Source: Apus apus
Taxonomy: Eukaryota; Chordata; Aves; Apodiformes; Apodidae
Length of the DNA stretch: 64,000 bases
Assembly: GCF_020740795.1 (NCBI RefSeq)
Contig: NC_067287.1
Coordinates: 10,059,501 to 10,123,500 of the forward strand
Direction of reading: 5' to 3'
In this document: piece after piece, positions 61,901-64,000 of the stretch
Numbering within the stretch: position 1 is the stretch's first letter
Layout of the letters: every line of letters begins with the position of its first letter
Translations under genes and position numbers: made by a program
Notes under the pieces: model-generated
The model's database searches: none
Seen by the model: the letters and a program-made list of their open reading frames with translations, nothing else
Told to the model about the DNA's origin: nothing

Positions 61901-63726
61901 GGCAAATTGCAACAACAATATATGATTCTTGAAGAAAAATGTTGCAAATGCAGACAGTAGACTCTGGGGGGGTCTGCATTGTGGTGGAGAGGAAGTGCTG
62001 ACAGCTGTTTAAAACAAAAAAATGGGGTGAAGGCTTTTAGGGGAGGAGGAGATCATGAGAGAATAGCTTGTGCCTACCCAAAATAGTCAACAGCAGATTT
62101 TGAATATCTTCCAGTGGAAGAGAAGTATTAAGGGAGTGTCCTGTTCATTCACAAAGATTGAAACACAACTGGGGGCTCAAATCCCTTTAAAAAATCTCCA
62201 TCACCTTCTAGAATTTAACAGCAAAAATTAAGCAGAACTTAATATATATGGTTGTTTTAGAAAGAGCTGATGGGGACTATAGAAGGGAGGCTACTTGCTA
62301 AATTTTAACTAATACAGAGGCAGGGAGTTTGGATTAAATGCAGCCTAGAACATGCAGTTAGAGATTACTGTGTTGGAAGTTGCAGCTCAGAAAGCAGGAA
62401 TCATGAAGAGGTTTTAAAGAGGAGTAAAACCTTTACAAAAAGGTGTGACAGTGGCATTCTGAGCATCTTAATTTTTGCCTTATTGAAACTTCTATTTAAA
62501 TAGCTTGAACTGTTGAGGGATTCTCATTTTTGCTATGTAAGAGATTAATGAGTAATTAATGAGTAATAGGCTTGATGAAAATAAACGATCTTGCTGTGGA
62601 ATAAGTTGTCTTGTCCCATTAGTAGAGCTGGACTATTTTCCTGGGGGAAATGCTGTTGTATATCTGAACTAAGGTTACTCTGCCTGTTCAAGCTGAGGAT
62701 GTGACCTAGTTCCAGGTAGCAGAGGTCTGGAAATAAGTCCGTGTATCATATAGAAAGAGACAAAAGCCATCTTGGTGGAGGTTCCTAAGCCACCAGGAGC
62801 TGCTGTGCCATGGTTGAAATTCAGAGTTCCTAATATTTTCTGTGTTTGTAACCCAGCCAAGATCATTTGTCAGCCTGTATATTTTTCAGTAAAAACTGAT
62901 TGGAGTCACCTGTACCTTTATTAGCCTTTGAAAAAGAATGGAACATTTGTATTATTAATGAGGAACTTGATCAGTTCAGATAAATTAGCTGGGAGTAACT
63001 AGAGATGCTGGAATCATTGAGTGGGTAATAGTTTTCCAAGCCCTGCAGTGTTGTTTTTTTTTCTTTTAAGCAACTATTATTAATTCAGCAGTGTGTGCTT
63101 GCCTTCTTTGCAGCAGGAAAAAGACAGGTACCCTCTCCAGAGAAAACACTGGCAACAAAACTTTGTCTGCTTTAGGTCTTTTTAGTCTTAGAACTAAGCT
63201 GGGTTGGGGAACCTGTTAAGTGGAGGGCTTTTTTTTTTTTTTTTTTTTTGGGTACCAGTTAAAGAAAATGGTAAATGTTATTTAACATTCCCGTGCTACT
63301 GGGTTCTTCCTGGAGTGTCTGATTACACCTTTCATGACACCAGCTAGTTTCTCCAGTGCAAGTTGCATGTATTACAGCTCACCAATCGCAGGGTTTGTGC
63401 TAATGATCACTGAAGGTGGTGTCTCATTGCACCACCTTTGTTTAGTGGCTGCGGGAGGGATTGGCTGCTTTCAGCTCATTCCTTAAAAGAAAAAAACAAA
63501 ATAGCTCTTTTGAGAAAACTGCTGTTTCCTAACCTTCCAGAGGATGAGCAAGTTACAGCGCAAACTTTCTTTTGCTTCAGGAACGACCATCAGTTGGTTG
63601 GAACCGAAGATACCTCTGGCAAACCACTTCAAAAATGGAGCAGCTCAGAATTTCCCAGCAGAGATAAACAAACCAGCATCTGTCAGAGAAGAGCAGTCCA
63701 TTGCAGAGCCCTGCCAGCTAACAAGG
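37826..63726 (+). CDS. OSBPL11: OSBPL11, oxysterol-binding protein-related protein 11 (ORP11), 5' part (7 coding exons)
   Basis: Exons 37826-37950, 51880-51948, 52986-53161, 53940-54019, 54979-55161, 59171-59372 and 63581-63726 join in phase into 327 codons that closely match vertebrate ORP11 (human protein about 747 aa). A Gly/Ala-rich N-terminus is followed by a PH domain (about residues 46-145), a Ser-rich linker with SRSFSLAS and RRPSQNA, and a helical segment ([20 protein letters not shown] onward) typical of ORP9/10/11. The lipid-binding ORD with its HHPP signature is off the right edge. ORP11 is known to act at Golgi/late-endosome membranes as a dimer with ORP9 in lipid exchange. OSBPL10 is the closest alternative, but SDHMEN and the linker fit OSBPL11. 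Met10 is a possible internal start; the first ATG aligns with the human start. Confidence 0.95.
46513..46541. repeat. Short 9-bp tandem repeat
   Basis: About three copies of AGTTGCAGA in OSBPL11 intron 1, the last one imperfect. Confidence 0.8.
48192..48215. repeat. Perfect 10-bp inverted repeat, 4-base loop
   Basis: TACATGTACC (48192-48201) and GGTACATGTA (48206-48215) pair perfectly around CATA, forming a compact potential hairpin in OSBPL11 intron 1. The stem is short for a microRNA precursor. Confidence 0.85.
51880..51948 (+). CDS. OSBPL11: OSBPL11 exon 2 (start of PH domain)
   Basis: Acceptor TTTTTAATAG, donor GTAAGT. Codes [20 protein letters not shown] and QY, then two bases of Arg. 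GYLMKYTN and GWQYR form the first strands of the PH domain. Confidence 0.96.
52986..53161 (+). CDS. OSBPL11: OSBPL11 exon 3 (PH domain)
   Basis: Acceptor ATTGCAG, donor GTAGGC. Codes [20 protein letters not shown], then [20 protein letters not shown] and [17 protein letters not shown]. This is the PH-domain core, almost identical to mammalian ORP11. Confidence 0.97.
53940..54019 (+). CDS. OSBPL11: OSBPL11 exon 4 (end of PH domain)
   Basis: Acceptor CTTCCAG, donor GTATCG. Codes [20 protein letters not shown] and HTEAIGK, the C-terminal helix of the PH domain with its invariant Trp. Confidence 0.97.
54979..55161 (+). CDS. OSBPL11: OSBPL11 exon 5 (Ser-rich linker)
   Basis: Acceptor TTCACTAG, donor GTTTGT. 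61 codons: [20 protein letters not shown], then [20 protein letters not shown] and [16 protein letters not shown] and RRPS are basophilic-kinase-type phosphorylation motifs shared with human ORP11. The stretch after NVGH is less conserved. Confidence 0.96.
55162..59170 (+). other. OSBPL11: OSBPL11 intron 5
   Basis: AT-rich intron of 4.0 kb without recognisable exons or repeats. Frames of up to 98 codons are taken as chance. Confidence 0.7.
59171..59372 (+). CDS. OSBPL11: OSBPL11 exon 6
   Basis: Acceptor TTTGACAG, donor GTGGGT. Codes [20 protein letters not shown], then [20 protein letters not shown] and [17 protein letters not shown] plus one base of Gly. This predicted helical region between PH and ORD corresponds to the part of ORP9/10/11 proteins implicated in dimerisation. 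Confidence 0.96.
59373..63580 (+). other. OSBPL11: OSBPL11 intron 6
   Basis: 4.2-kb AT-rich intron with a 21-base T-run at 63229-63249. No exon, RNA gene or recognisable transposon seen. Confidence 0.7.
63581..63726 (+). CDS. OSBPL11: OSBPL11 exon 7
   Basis: Acceptor TTTGCTTCAG. Codes [20 protein letters not shown], then [13 protein letters not shown]. The donor is placed at GTAAGG (63727) because the human protein continues R-E from phase 0. A second GT five bases on would shift the frame. This is the last coding exon in the window. Confidence 0.9.
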
Positions 63727-64000
63727 GTAAGGTAATGTGAACATCCCACTTCTGTGGGCAGTTACTTTGAGGAATATCTGTAAATATTTCAATCATATTA
63801 TGTGAAAATGTTTTCAAGCCAATTCTTCTCAGACTTCTTAATTAGCTGTGTTGGAGGATGAGTGAGTGCAGTTGCAGTAAATGAAACTTCCTAATTGCTT
63901 TTTCAGTAATTTTTGCTGCTTTCTGTAGCTCGCTGTCAAGTGGAGGGAGCCAACTGGGCTGATAATGCAAGGTGTTGAAGTCGGCAGCATTCCCTTGCAT
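63727..64000 (+). other. OSBPL11: OSBPL11 intron 7 (partial)
   Basis: Intron running off the right edge; nothing recognised in the visible 274 bases. Confidence 0.7.

Noticed and set aside
37826-63726. Assignment to OSBPL10
   Set aside because: OSBPL10 lies beside GPD1L in human, so this was considered. The N-terminus MQG, KGWQYSDHMEN and the linker sequence match OSBPL11.
1-64000. Bacterial-type systems (operons, CRISPR, phage islands) or a novel defence or biosynthetic system
   Set aside because: Every supported gene is a spliced vertebrate gene. No repeat-spacer array, prophage or compact gene cluster is present.

Overview
The window is vertebrate nuclear DNA, most likely from a bird. 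It has multi-exon genes with canonical GT-AG introns and two CpG-island promoters. Repeats are sparse and the recognisable ones belong to the CR1 LINE family, including copies that end in the CR1 3' signature (ATTCTATGAT-like). I see no bacterial or viral genes, no tRNA or rRNA genes and no CRISPR array. Three protein-coding genes could be rebuilt exon by exon, with reading phase intact across every junction.

Layout. (1) 471-6650, + strand: the last seven coding exons of LMLN, the leishmanolysin-like metalloprotease invadolysin. They run from the Met-turn segment to the hydrophobic C-terminal tail; the zinc-binding exons lie off the left edge. A long 3' UTR probably reaches a poly(A) signal near 10,685. 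(2) 12,869-27,412, - strand: a complete eight-exon cytosolic NAD-dependent glycerol-3-phosphate dehydrogenase of 349 aa. It mixes GPD1-like and GPD1L-like residues and is best read as the third paralogue kept in non-mammalian vertebrates (GPD1L2-type). Its promoter is the CpG island at about 26.95-27.9 kb. LMLN and this gene converge tail to tail, with candidate poly(A) signals about 100-160 bp apart. (3) 28.0-37.4 kb: intergenic DNA with old CR1 debris. (4) 37,826 to the right edge, + strand: the first seven coding exons of OSBPL11 (ORP11), coding 327 residues with the complete PH domain. The sterol/lipid-binding ORD lies off the right edge. Its CpG-island promoter starts near 37.5 kb and intron 1 is 13.9 kb long.

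The genes are not an operon and no joint function is implied. LMLN is a surface or vesicle protease, GPD1L2 links glycolysis to glycerolipid synthesis through DHAP and glycerol-3-phosphate, and ORP11 works in lipid transfer at Golgi and endosome contacts. I found no undescribed biological system. The most interesting points are the third GPD1 paralogue and its neighbourhood, the convergent 3' ends, and an upstream ORF whose start overlaps YY1/ETS-like promoter motifs in OSBPL11. Most long ORFs that are not exons are chance frames, notably in the GC-rich islands.
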